From Clostridiales bacterium (GTDB lineage: Bacteria > Bacillota > Clostridia > Lachnospirales > CAG-274): a stretch of 64,000 nucleotides of DNA. The notes under the pieces are model-generated. The model searched no databases, was not told where the DNA came from, and saw nothing but the letters and a program-made list of their open reading frames with translations. The DNA lies in contig JAJPZT010000059.1 in assembly GCA_021204175.1 (NCBI GenBank), forward strand, positions 1 to 64,000. Direction: 5' to 3'. Position numbers and translations under genes: made by a program. Of the stretch, positions 17,462-26,738 are shown in pieces. Within the stretch, counting starts at the first letter, position 1. Each line of letters begins with the position of its first letter.

Positions 17462-19132
17462 ATGAACGAAAAAGAAAATAAAAAGGAAGAAACAAAAGCT
17501 AATGACAGCTTAATAAATGAAAATGAGGAAATAACCCCGGCTGACTTTAAGTTTGACCTTAAGTCACCCGAGGACGAAGAGGACAAAATCATAACAAGGG
17601 GCAACAGGCTTAAAATTGCCCTATATGCCCTTTGTTTTATTGCGGCGGCTGTGGTTATATCGGTTTTTGCCTATAACTATGCCCTTAAAAACCCTAAAAG
17701 TACAATAATAAAGGCATACAACAACACCTTGGAAGAGGTTTTGTCAGCCGACAGCAGTGAAATCGACACAGAAGCCCTCAAAACATTTTTAACCACTGTT
17801 CCCACTGAAACAGACCTTAAGCTGACCTATAAAGGCTCAGACAAAATCGACGGCTCTATGCCCATAAGTTTAGCCGGTTCGGGCTTAAGTGCCGAGGTTC
17901 TTTACGACCCCGTAAACAAGGAAACAGGGGGCTCGGTCAGCTTAAACTTAGGCTCAATGCCCATTGAAGCGGCAAAATTTTATGCGGATGAAACAACTCT
18001 TAAGGGCAAGGTTCCCCTTCTTGAAGAGGAATGGGTCAATATGCCCCTTAACAACATTTTTTCAGCCTACAACGCTTCGGTCCTTTCCGACCACTTGGGG
18101 GATTTTGAATATGCGGAAGACTTCAGCCTTAATATATTCTCGCTTTCCGAAATTTTAGATTCAACCTCGGTTTCGGAGCTTATGAGGGAATATCTGACCT
18201 CTGAAAGAGAGGTTTTTTCAAATCTTAAGGAAAATATGTCAGCGGCAAAATCCTCTCAAATCTATACTCTTGAAAACGGCAAAACCGCTCAGGGCTACAA
18301 CGTAATTTTTAAAGGCTCAGACCTTAAAGCTCTGTTCAATGACATAGCGGATTTCGGCGAGGAAAAAACAGACTATCTTCCTGTTATAAGCGCCTTTATG
18401 CCTGTTATAAAGGTTATGACAGGAAACTATAACACTACGGCGGACGAGCTTTCGGCGGATTTGACATCCTCCGCCTATGAAGCCCTTCGTGCCTTTGCCG
18501 ACAGCTTAACAGATGATTATTATACCCTTACGGTTTATGTCTATAAGAAAAAAATTGCCGGGGCTGAATGGCAGCTTAGCTTAAATGACAGTGAAGATAA
18601 AGGCTGTTCACTTGCTCTTTACTGCCCTACGGGCAGCATATCCGAAAAGCAGAGTCTTTCCGTCGATGTCCCCGATTTGTTAAGCTTAAGCTTAAATTCA
18701 GAGGATAGCCTTAACGAAAAAACGCTGTCGCTTGAAAGCGGCTTCACCTATTACAATGCACCTTACACCGCTTCTTTAAACACAGGCTATAACAAAGGCA
18801 CTGCCGAATATACCGTTTCCGCAAATGTCTTAAACAGCGAAAACTCCGATGACTGCTATTCTTTCGCTTCATCGGGAACTCTTTCACAGACAGACACAAC
18901 CTTTGACCTGTCTGCCCAAAATTTAAGCATAACAAGCGGTAATAAAAATATTATAACCCTTGACTTTGACACATCAATAAGCGAACTGACCTCCCAAATA
19001 GAAAAGCCCTCGGGATCTGAAATCAACCTTTTCACAATAAATGATGAAGAGCTTATGTCTCTCGTCAGTGAAGTAAGGTCAAACTTTCAAAGCCTTTTGG
19101 GAATGATCGCCCTTATGGGCTTAGGCAGTTAA
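17462..19132 (+). CDS. Unknown membrane-anchored ectodomain protein
   Basis: A 556-residue protein with an acidic cytoplasmic N-terminus (about 50 residues), one membrane helix (LKIALYALCFIAAAVVISVFAY, about 51-72) and a large Ser/Leu/Asp-rich outer domain of beta-strand character. That region carries repeated strand patterns (DLKLTYKGSDKIDGSMPISL, GGSVSLNLGSMPIEAAKFY, LSLESGFTYYNAPYTASLNTGY), resembling lipid- or polymer-binding beta proteins. I recall similar unassigned proteins (DUF6583-like) beside ABC-2 genes, but am not certain. It lies 18 bases after the ATPase and 3 bases before the first permease, so it is probably a partner of the transporter. Confidence 0.65.
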   Translation: MNEKENKKEETKANDSLINENEEITPADFKFDLKSPEDEEDKIITRGNRLKIALYALCFIAAAVVISVFAYNYALKNPKSTIIKAYNNTLEEVLSADSSEIDTEALKTFLTTVPTETDLKLTYKGSDKIDGSMPISLAGSGLSAEVLYDPVNKETGGSVSLNLGSMPIEAAKFYADETTLKGKVPLLEEEWVNMPLNNIFSAYNASVLSDHLGDFEYAEDFSLNIFSLSEILDSTSVSELMREYLTSEREVFSNLKENMSAAKSSQIYTLENGKTAQGYNVIFKGSDLKALFNDIADFGEEKTDYLPVISAFMPVIKVMTGNYNTTADELSADLTSSAYEALRAFADSLTDDYYTLTVYVYKKKIAGAEWQLSLNDSEDKGCSLALYCPTGSISEKQSLSVDVPDLLSLSLNSEDSLNEKTLSLESGFTYYNAPYTASLNTGYNKGTAEYTVSANVLNSENSDDCYSFASSGTLSQTDTTFDLSAQNLSITSGNKNIITLDFDTSISELTSQIEKPSGSEINLFTINDEELMSLVSEVRSNFQSLLGMIALMGLGS

Positions 19133-19135
19133 GCT

Positions 19136-20305
19136 ATGTTTTTACGTCTATTAAGAGCAGAGCTTAAACAGGCTTTAAAAAATGCACCTTATCTTTTGGT
19201 TGCCTTTGCGGTTTTGGGGCTTATCTGCGGAGGCTTTGTTCTGACAGGTGCAAAAAGCTTATATTCTAAAACAGACAGTAAAATTACAATTGCCCTTTAC
19301 TACCCCGAAGACGAAGCAAGCGATCTTATGATTGCAGCCATAGAAAAAATGGACAGTGCAAAGCAGAATTTGGAGATAAAAAGGGTTGAAGAGAACGAGG
19401 TTCTGCCTATGGTTGAAAACGGGGAAGCCTACGGCGGAGTAATTATTCCCGATGATTTTGTGAAGGATATTATAACGGGGAAGAACACCCCTGCTACTGT
19501 GTATCTGCCCCAAAGCAATTCCGTCGACTCCCTTCTTGTGCGGTCATATTTAAGCGCCGGCATAGGTGATCTTGCGGCGGCTCAGGCTGCAATTTATGCC
19601 CTTTTGGAGTGCTTCGGCTACGGCAGTGACAAAACCGACCTTATAAACATAAACCTTGTTTATCTGAATGCCGCCTTTACCCGTGAGGATATTTTTAAGG
19701 ATATAACATTTTCCGCCTCGGGCAGTCTTTCAACTCTTCAATATTACGCCGTCAGAGGGTTTATAATCTTTCTTATGCTTTTCGGCTCTCTTTTTTCAGG
19801 TGTGGGGCTTTCCTCTGAGGGGGCTGTAGGCTCAAGGCTTAAAGCTTTCGGCATATCAGCCTATAAACAGTGGCTTATAAGCCTAATAGTCCGCTTAATT
19901 CTCTACGGAGCTATTTCAGCTGTTATAGTGTCGGCAGCCTTTCTCCTGCCTGAAAGCCTAAACCTTGCACCTGAAATAAGTCTTCAATTTATAATAAGCC
20001 TTTTAAGCGTAATTATTTTCTGCGGAATTTTTTCAAGCGGTGTTTTAAGCCTTTTCGGCGTTTGGGGTTCTTTGGTTATATTTATATCAACCCTTATTTT
20101 TTCACTGCTTTCGGGAGCAATCCTCCCGGTAAGCTTTCTGCCGGAAAGAGTTCAGGCGGTTGCTCCCTATATGCCGGTTAAGGCTTTGGCTGAGGCTCTT
20201 TCTTCCGTTTACGGTTCGGAAACCGGTTCAACAGGCTTAATTGTTCCCATAGCGGCATTTTTGCTCATAAGTATAATAATTTTAATCAAAGACAGGTTAA
20301 ACTGA
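19136..20305 (+). CDS. ABC-2 type permease
   Basis: A 389-residue permease of the YhgE/ABC-2 (NatB-like) architecture. One N-terminal helix (about 19-40) is followed by an extracellular domain of about 150 residues and then by five or six helices, including SLFSGVGLSSEGAVGSRLKAFG and ILPVSFLPERVQAVAPYMPVKAL, typical of ABC2_membrane_3 proteins. It presumably pairs with the next gene as a heterodimer over the ATPase dimer. It starts 3 bases after the previous stop. Confidence 0.8.
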   Translation: MFLRLLRAELKQALKNAPYLLVAFAVLGLICGGFVLTGAKSLYSKTDSKITIALYYPEDEASDLMIAAIEKMDSAKQNLEIKRVEENEVLPMVENGEAYGGVIIPDDFVKDIITGKNTPATVYLPQSNSVDSLLVRSYLSAGIGDLAAAQAAIYALLECFGYGSDKTDLININLVYLNAAFTREDIFKDITFSASGSLSTLQYYAVRGFIIFLMLFGSLFSGVGLSSEGAVGSRLKAFGISAYKQWLISLIVRLILYGAISAVIVSAAFLLPESLNLAPEISLQFIISLLSVIIFCGIFSSGVLSLFGVWGSLVIFISTLIFSLLSGAILPVSFLPERVQAVAPYMPVKALAEALSSVYGSETGSTGLIVPIAAFLLISIIILIKDRLN

Positions 20306-20306
20306 A

Positions 20307-21389
20307 ATGAAGCTATATTATTTTACGATTTTAATGTTTAAGAGATATTTAAAAAGCCCCGGCTTTGCGGCTGTCTTACTGCTGATTGTTTTGGGGCTTT
20401 TCGGGCTGCGGTTTTTGGGCTTCGGCGAGGATATAAAAATAAACGCCGCCATATACAGCGAAAGCGAAATTGACCTAAGTGCCTTTGCCGACTATGAGGG
20501 CGGTGTAAAATTCACCGTTTTTGAAAGCTTGGAAAAAATGGAAGAAGCCGTAATAAGCAAAAAATGCGAATGCGGATATTTTTTCACAGAAAAGCTTTCT
20601 GAAAGCTACAGCGGAGACGGCTTAAAAGGCTCAATAGTTTGTTATAAATCCCCCTCCACATCCTTTGACAAGGTGGTAAACGAAATAATTTTTTCCGAGC
20701 TTTTCAAGGGCTACGCCGAGGACATAGGCTTAAGCCTTTCCGCCGAAAAGGGCTTCACCGATAAAGCCGCCTTTAAGGAAGCCTATAACCGCTTTTTAAA
20801 CGAGGACGCTGTCATTTCTCTTTCTTATGAATATACAGAGGGGTCTGCTTCTGAAGAAGCAAACATAAACGCTTTTTCATATTTAAGGGGAATTTTAGGC
20901 ATTTTTGTAATGATAGGTGCTCTTTCGGGAGCTTTCAGAGCTTATAAGGATCAAAAAAACGGCATTTTAAAGACTCTGCCGCCGTATAAAAAGGCACTTT
21001 TGACATATTCTTATTTTGTTGTTCCTTCCTTGCTTTGCGGAGCGGCGGTGGGAGTTGGACTTTCTTTAAGCGGTTCATTTTCGCCCAAAGAGGAAATAAC
21101 AGACGCTTTAGTTTTTTCTCTTTCTGCGTCAATGTATGCAGCTTTAATATATGCCCTTTTGCCCGGTTCAAAATCTCTAAGTGCGGTTTTGACTTTTCTG
21201 CCCCTTGCCTGTCTTATATTCTGCCCTGTTTTTACAGACATTTCGGCTGTAATAAGACCTGCCGTCTACATCCAAAAGCTTCTTATTCCCACATATTATA
21301 TAAACAGGGAAGCCCTCGCTCCCCTGATAATCTGCCTTATACTTTCATACCCCTGTATGACCGCAAGGTTTTATCTTCAAAAGCAATAA
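20307..21389 (+). CDS. ABC-2 type permease, second subunit
   Basis: A 360-residue permease-like protein with the same plan: an N-terminal helix, an outer domain of about 150 residues (KINAAIYSESEIDLSAFADYEGG...), then about six helices. It is less conserved than its neighbour, with the ABC-2 helices weak and a short C-terminus. It begins 1 base after the previous stop. It probably forms the second half of the transmembrane channel. Confidence 0.75.
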   Translation: MKLYYFTILMFKRYLKSPGFAAVLLLIVLGLFGLRFLGFGEDIKINAAIYSESEIDLSAFADYEGGVKFTVFESLEKMEEAVISKKCECGYFFTEKLSESYSGDGLKGSIVCYKSPSTSFDKVVNEIIFSELFKGYAEDIGLSLSAEKGFTDKAAFKEAYNRFLNEDAVISLSYEYTEGSASEEANINAFSYLRGILGIFVMIGALSGAFRAYKDQKNGILKTLPPYKKALLTYSYFVVPSLLCGAAVGVGLSLSGSFSPKEEITDALVFSLSASMYAALIYALLPGSKSLSAVLTFLPLACLIFCPVFTDISAVIRPAVYIQKLLIPTYYINREALAPLIICLILSYPCMTARFYLQKQ

Positions 21390-21540
21390 AACCGAAACAC
21401 ATTTCTAAGCTGATTTTAATTTTTGCATAATGACATTCTTATTTAAATAGTTTATATTAATAGCTGTAAACAGAAAAACACACACACAACTGTTTATATC
21501 ATAATTTTTTCTCCCTTTCTTAAAATTATAAAAGCAAAGT

Positions 21541-21575
21541 CAGGATATGGTCGCCGCCATATCCTGTTTTGTTTA
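21541..21575 (+). terminator. Terminator-like hairpin after ABC cluster
   Basis: CAGGATATGG/CCATATCCTG with a 6-base loop and TTTTGTTT behind it, 150 bases after the last permease. The remaining gap (21390-21662) shows nothing else I can name. Confidence 0.7.
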
Positions 21576-21662
21576 TGGAAATATTTTTATAAGCCGAGAC
21601 AAACCTATTTTTCCCGACACATAAAAACGGCTTCGGATATTAACCGAAACCGCTGTCTTTTA

Positions 21663-22571
21663 TTATGATTTTTCGCTTTCTTCCGCTTCCGCCAAAAGCT
21701 CTCTAACCTTTTTCGCCTGTCTTTTTTTGATGTGAGCGCCTACAATTTCAGATACATCCGAAATTGTCATAAAAGCGCTTGCATCATCGTCTCTTATAAG
21801 TCTTTTAAGCTCGTGAAGCTCCACTCTTGTTACAACACAGTAGAGAACAACCTTTTTTCCGCTTATAAGCCCTTCGCCTTCAAGCATAGTGACGGTTCTG
21901 CCCAGCTTATCATAAATTGTATTGGCAATTCTCTTTCCCTCGTTGGTTATAATCATAACCGCCTTACCCTGTTCGAAGCCGGACTCCACAAAGTCAACAA
22001 CCTTAGAGGTTATGAAGTAGGTCAGAAGGCTGTACATAGCCCTGTCCATAGTGAAAACCAAGCCTGCGCAGCCGAATATAACAACGTTGCATATAAGCAC
22101 AAACTGCCCTACCGAAATAGAATATTTTTTGCTGACAAGAAGTGCAAGAGATTCCGTTCCGTCAAGACAGCCGCCGCCTCTTAAAACAGAGCCTACGCCT
22201 ACCCCCAAAAATACGCCGCCGAAAACAGCCGCCAAAAGGGGGTCGTCTGTTACGCTTTTGTCAAGACTTCCGAAAATTTCAAGAAACGCCGAAAATATAA
22301 TCATTGCGGCTCCGGCTCTTAAAAGAAATCTCTTTCCCATTTGCCTGAAGCCCAAAAACAAAAAGGGCAGATTTAAAATAAATACCAAAATACCCAAGGG
22401 CAGGCTGAAAAGCTGATGAATTATTATGGCAACGCCTGTTATGCCGCCGTCCAAAATAAGCACAGGCACTAAAAAAAACTCAAGCGCCGCCGCGGCAATT
22501 ATTGCGCCCAAAACCAAAAGCAGCAAATTTGATATATAATAAAGCGGTGAATTTTTCTTAAACAAAGGCAT
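21663..22571 (-). CDS. YitT family membrane protein
   Basis: A 302-residue protein with five or six membrane helices (DUF161/YitT repeats, LVLGAIIAAAALEFFLVP, LDGGITGVAIIIHQLF, GGVFLGVGVGSVLRGGG). A cytoplasmic C-terminal DUF2179 domain follows (GKAVMIITNEGKRIANTIYDKLGRTVTMLEGEG, VVTRVELHELKRLI). Function is unknown, possibly a transporter. It is third in the minus-strand run nadA-ispD-yitT, 36 bases after ispD. Confidence 0.88.
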   Translation of the reverse strand: MPLFKKNSPLYYISNLLLLVLGAIIAAAALEFFLVPVLILDGGITGVAIIIHQLFSLPLGILVFILNLPFLFLGFRQMGKRFLLRAGAAMIIFSAFLEIFGSLDKSVTDDPLLAAVFGGVFLGVGVGSVLRGGGCLDGTESLALLVSKKYSISVGQFVLICNVVIFGCAGLVFTMDRAMYSLLTYFITSKVVDFVESGFEQGKAVMIITNEGKRIANTIYDKLGRTVTMLEGEGLISGKKVVLYCVVTRVELHELKRLIRDDDASAFMTISDVSEIVGAHIKKRQAKKVRELLAEAEESEKS

Positions 22572-22607
22572 AGCCCTAAGACCTTCTTTCCCTTACATCA
22601 ATAATTT

Positions 22608-23273
22608 TTACAATTCAATATTTCCCTTTAAATCCTCAGGGGTGGTTATTTTTATGTTATAATATCCCCCTTCAACAATTCTTACCTTTTCTCCCAAAAG
22701 CTCAGCCGCCATAGCGTCGTCGGTTAAAACAGCCTTTTCTTTCGCCGCCTTTTTATAGGCTTTTTTGATTAGGTCTGTTTTAAAAGCCTGGGGCGTTTGG
22801 GCATTCCAAAGGGCGCTTCTGTCGGGAGTTGCTTTAACAAAGCCGTCCTTGGCAATTTTGACAGTGTCCTTGCTTTTAACCGCCATAACACAGGCTCCCC
22901 ATTTCTTGACCGCCTCTATAACCCTTAAAATATCATCGTTTTTAATAAAGGGTCTTACTCCGTCATGAATTAAGACGTACTCGCAGTCCTCGGAAAGGGC
23001 TTCGATCCCCTTGACAACGGAGTCCTGACGCTCTTTTCCGCCGCTCACAACTGTTTTCAGCTTGTCAACATCCTTTAAAATGTCCAAACAGGTCTTTATA
23101 TGCTCTTTTCCCGTCACAACAACAATTTCGTCTATTTTTTTGCAGTTTTGAAATTTTTCAACCGTATGCCTAATTATAGGCTCGTCATTCAAAAGCAAAA
23201 ACTGCTTGGGAATATCCGTTCCCATTCTTTTTCCGCTGCCTGCGGCAACAATAACGGCTCCGACCTTTCCCAT
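22608..23273 (-). CDS. ispD: 2-C-methyl-D-erythritol 4-phosphate cytidylyltransferase
   Basis: A 221-residue CTP-dependent enzyme of the non-mevalonate isoprenoid pathway. Motifs are VIVAAGSGKRMG (CTP-binding), KQFLLLNDEPII, VSGGKERQDSV, LIHDGVRPF and TPQAFK. The length is normal. AAGGTGAT precedes the ATG. ispF, often adjacent, is not present here. It follows nadA by 20 bases. Confidence 0.95.
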   Translation of the reverse strand: MGKVGAVIVAAGSGKRMGTDIPKQFLLLNDEPIIRHTVEKFQNCKKIDEIVVVTGKEHIKTCLDILKDVDKLKTVVSGGKERQDSVVKGIEALSEDCEYVLIHDGVRPFIKNDDILRVIEAVKKWGACVMAVKSKDTVKIAKDGFVKATPDRSALWNAQTPQAFKTDLIKKAYKKAAKEKAVLTDDAMAAELLGEKVRIVEGGYYNIKITTPEDLKGNIEL

Positions 23274-23293
23274 AAAACATCACCTTCAAAATC

Positions 23294-24326
23294 TTATGAC
23301 AGCTCAAGCATTTTATCCAGAGCCAAAACAGCCAAAGCCGCCGTCTCATCGTCAACGCTTACCTGTCTCTTAAAATTGCCCTCTCTTATTTCGCAAAGAG
23401 TTTCGTATAAATTTTCAGTGTTAATCTTGTTCATATTTCGGCAAATGCTGTTTGAGTCGAGAAGCTTAATTTCTTTTCCGGGGTTGTCGTGGGCAATTCT
23501 TTCCACAAGGTTCTTTTCCGTTCCTACAAGGAACTTGCTGCCGTCGGGAGCACCCTTCACAACATTTATAATAAACTCCGTTGAACCTTTTCCGTCAGCT
23601 TCCTTAACAATGTCATATCTGCACTCGGGGTGAAGAAGCACCTTATAGCCCTCGTTTGCCTTCTTTGCTTCAAAAAACGTCTCGTCGGTTATAAAGTGGT
23701 GAACGTGGCAGTAGCCGCCCCAAAGCACTATTTTAACCTTGTCAGCCGGGCAGTTTAAATAAAGCTCGTCTTTAAGCTGATTGTATAAAGCCATTTCATC
23801 AAGAGAAACGCCTAAGTCAACCGCCGTATTTCTTCCCAAATTTTGGTCGGGCAAAAACAAAACTATTTTTCCGCTGTTTAAGCCCCATTTCAGGATTTTG
23901 GGCGCATTGCCGGAGGTAACAACCGTTCCGCCGTATTTTCCGCAGAACGCCTTAACCTCAGCCTTTGAATTTACATATGTAATGGGCAAAATTCTGCCCT
24001 TTCCGAACTTCTCCTCCAAAAGCTTCATGCAATTTTCTGCGCTTTTTCTGTCTGCCATATCCGCCATAGGGCAGCCTGCAGATCTTTCAGGAAGCAGAAC
24101 CCTCTGACCCTTTTCGGTCAAAATATCGGCTGTTTCCGCCATAAAGTGCACTCCGCAAAAAAACAATATATTCAGCCTTTTTATTTTCAGCCGCAAGCCT
24201 TGCAAGCTTTAATGAGTCGCCTACCGCGTCGGCACACGCCACAATCTCGTCCGGCTCATAATGATGAGCTAAAATATAGAGCTTATCTCCCATTTCCTTT
24301 TTTATTTTTTGAATTTCTTTAAGCAT
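23294..24326 (-). pseudogene. nadA: Quinolinate synthase, frameshifted
   Basis: Condenses iminoaspartate with DHAP to quinolinate for NAD, using a [4Fe-4S] cluster. The first frame starts at ATG 24326 after GGAGGAG and gives LYILAHHYEPDEIV and VGDSLKLARLAAENKKAEYIVF. The second frame continues at FCGVHFMAETADIL, LLPERSAGCPMADM, GYCHVHH, HPECRYDI and SICRNMNKI, so the cluster cysteines remain. The join is at a run of seven T on the coding strand (24157-24163); six would restore one frame of about 343 residues. No nadB or nadC lies in the window. Confidence 0.85.
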
Positions 24327-24442
24327 TTTTCTCCTCCAAATTAAGGAACCCTTCCATTCCTGTCTTGCTACAAAAATACTAACACAGACCTTAAAAAAAG
24401 TCAAGGGAAAGGGCTTAACTGAATAATTAAAAGTCTCTTCCC

Positions 24443-24718
24443 CTACTTTTCCTCATTTTCTTTATTTTCGTACATCTCCTTTACGGAGTGTATATACTGC
24501 TCTGCGGCGGCTTGTGCATCTTCAAAAATACGGTTAAGGCTTAAAGCCGCTTCCGCAATAGACCCTGCCTCGCTTAAACGAATTGTTTTTTCCTCAAGCT
24601 TTTCCTTAAGCTCTTGGTTTTCTTTGCGAAGCCCTTTTTCATTTTGCTGAAGGGCATAAATAATTTCTATAAGCTCGGTGCGGTTCATTTTCCGCAGTTC
24701 CTTTTCTTTATCAGCCAA
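24443..24718 (-). CDS. Coiled-coil protein, unknown
   Basis: About 91 residues, almost all charged helix with heptad pattern (LRKMNRTELIEIIYALQQNEKGLRKENQELKEKLEE). The C-terminus (SEAGSIAEAALSLNRIFEDAQAAAEQYI) recurs in small proteins of Clostridia whose role I do not know. A TTG at 24718 follows GGAAGG by about 11 bases and fits the usual length; the ORF track's TTG at 24748 adds ten residues. It is a soluble, probably dimeric protein. Confidence 0.6.
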   Translation of the reverse strand: MADKEKELRKMNRTELIEIIYALQQNEKGLRKENQELKEKLEEKTIRLSEAGSIAEAALSLNRIFEDAQAAAEQYIHSVKEMYENKENEEK

Positions 24719-24906
24719 TTTTTTGCGTTCCTTCCTTATAAAAATCAAGTGCTCGGGTTAGTTTTAATAATTATAATCCTGTTGATATTCATTTGTCAAC
24801 AGATATATTTTGAACTTTCTCCGCATTGACCGCAATAAAAAAAGGCTTCGCCGCTGCGGAGACCGAAAACAAAAAATATGTATATGTATGATAGGCGAAA
24901 GAACGC

Positions 24907-25626
24907 CTAATCATCTGCGAGAGCTTTTTTAAGCTTCAACAGGGCTTTTTTCTCGATACGGCTGACATAGCTTCGGCTTATGCCGAAAATATCGGCAATT
25001 TCCCTTTGGGTCATTTCCTCATTTTCCGAAAGAGCATAGCGCAGAGCTATAATCTGCCTTTCCCTTTCTGTCAGGTTCTCGTTAATGCAGCTTAAAAGAC
25101 TCTTCATTTGAAGCCGTATCTCCACCTCCTCCGCTATGGGCAGCCTGTCGTCGGCTATTCTGTCCTGAAGGGCAACCTCGCTGCCGTCTTTGTCAAAGCC
25201 AACAGTGTCCTGTAGGGAACAATCCTTTCTGTGCCGCTTGTTTCGGCGAATATACATCAGAATTTCATTTTCGATACACCTGGCTGCGTAAGTGGCAAGT
25301 CTGACTTTCTTTTGTGAGTTGTAGGTGTTTACGGCTTTTATTAAGCCTATGGAACCTATTGATAGAAGGTCTTGAAAGTCGCTTTGAAAGTTTATATATT
25401 TTTTGGCTATGTGGGCAACAAGGCGGAGGTTGTGTTCGATAAGAGTGTTTTTGGCTTGTGTATCGCCGTTTTCTGCCTTTTGTATATACTCCTGTTCCTC
25501 TTCGGGGGTAAGAATCGGGGGAAAAGAGGTTTGAAGGTCGGAATATAAGGACAACTTTCTCACATCCTTAAAGGCGTATTTTACAGTATATTCCTTAAAG
25601 GAGAGGTCTGTGCCTGTCAAAAGCAA
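24907..25626 (-). CDS. sigK: RNA polymerase sporulation sigma factor, SigK type
   Basis: A 239-residue group 3/4 sigma factor. Region 2 reads [36 protein letters not shown] and [19 protein letters not shown]; region 4 reads [15 protein letters not shown] and [24 protein letters not shown]. These are characteristic of SigK/SigE, the mother-cell sigma factors of sporulation. The N-terminus is uncertain: TTG at 25626 has no clear binding site, and a GTG at 25563 is possible. The gene is uninterrupted, with no skin element. It implies a spore former or a recent descendant of one. Confidence 0.88.
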   Translation of the reverse strand: [239 protein letters not shown]

Positions 25627-25783
25627 ATTAAAACAGAGCTAATTGCTGCGTCAACAACAGCACCGTGTATAAAATTAACCAAATAATATTGACGGATGAA
25701 TTGTCACAAAAATTTTAATCAGTATTTTTTCTTCAAAATCGAACAAACTATATAAAAATACAAGTTGTTTGGAGGAGATTTTA

Positions 25784-26731
25784 TTGATTAAGGGAAAAAT
25801 TGCCATAATAGGGTCGGGGTTTGTAGGTTCAACCACCGCATACACGTTATTTTTAAGCGGACTTATAAACGAAATCGTTCTTGTGGACGTAAACAGAAAC
25901 AAAGCGGAGGGCGACGCTATGGATTTAAACCACGGCTTGCCCTTTGTGTCGCCTGTGAAGGTAACCGCCGGAGACTACAGCCTAATAAAGGACTGCGATA
26001 TGGTCATAATTACCGCCGGAGCAAACCAAAAGGAAGGGGAAACACGAATTGACCTTTTAAAGCGAAATTACGTTATTTTCAAAAGCATAGTTGACGAAAT
26101 TGTGAAATACTGCACAGACGACACGATTTTAATGGTGGTCTCCAACCCCGTTGATATTTTGACCTACGTAACCTACAAGCTGTCGGGCTTTTCTAAGAGA
26201 AAGGTTTTCGGCTCGGGAACGGTTTTGGACACAGCCCGTCTCAAATATATAATAGGCGAACACACAAACATTGACGCCAGAAACGTCCACACCTACATCA
26301 TCGGTGAACACGGCGACTCGGAAGTCCCCACGTGGAGCTTGACCCGTTTGGCAGGCTTAACAATCGAGGACTACTGCCTGAAGTGCGGTTCCTGCGACGA
26401 TATAAACTGCTGTAAAGACGATTTTTATCACGAAACCAAAAATGCCGCCTACGAAATCATAAGCAAAAAAGGCGCTACCTATTACGCCATAGCCTTGGCG
26501 GTACGCCGAATTTGCGAAGCAATTATAGGTGACGAAAACTCAATTTTGCCCCTTTCCGGAGTTTTTGAAGGGGAATACGGAATTAAGGATATTTGTCTCA
26601 GCGTTCCCACTGTTGTAAACGCCAACGGCGCAAGCCGAATTTTGGAGCTGCCCTTCTCGGACGTTGAAATTGCGGCTTTGAAAAACAGCTCCGAAACATT
26701 AAAGGGTTATTGTAAGGAATTGGGATTATAA
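25784..26731 (+). CDS. ldh: L-lactate dehydrogenase
   Basis: A 315-residue NAD-dependent enzyme reducing pyruvate to lactate. It has the Rossmann motif [18 protein letters not shown], the substrate Arg region ([15 protein letters not shown]), [11 protein letters not shown] and catalytic His in [14 protein letters not shown]. The TTG at 25784 follows GGAGGAG by 6 bases; the track's start at 25769 would lie inside that site. It has no obvious operon partner and ends 7 bases before the convergent tmcAL stop. Confidence 0.93.
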   Translation: MIKGKIAIIGSGFVGSTTAYTLFLSGLINEIVLVDVNRNKAEGDAMDLNHGLPFVSPVKVTAGDYSLIKDCDMVIITAGANQKEGETRIDLLKRNYVIFKSIVDEIVKYCTDDTILMVVSNPVDILTYVTYKLSGFSKRKVFGSGTVLDTARLKYIIGEHTNIDARNVHTYIIGEHGDSEVPTWSLTRLAGLTIEDYCLKCGSCDDINCCKDDFYHETKNAAYEIISKKGATYYAIALAVRRICEAIIGDENSILPLSGVFEGEYGIKDICLSVPTVVNANGASRILELPFSDVEIAALKNSSETLKGYCKELGL

Positions 26732-26738
26732 TTTAGAA

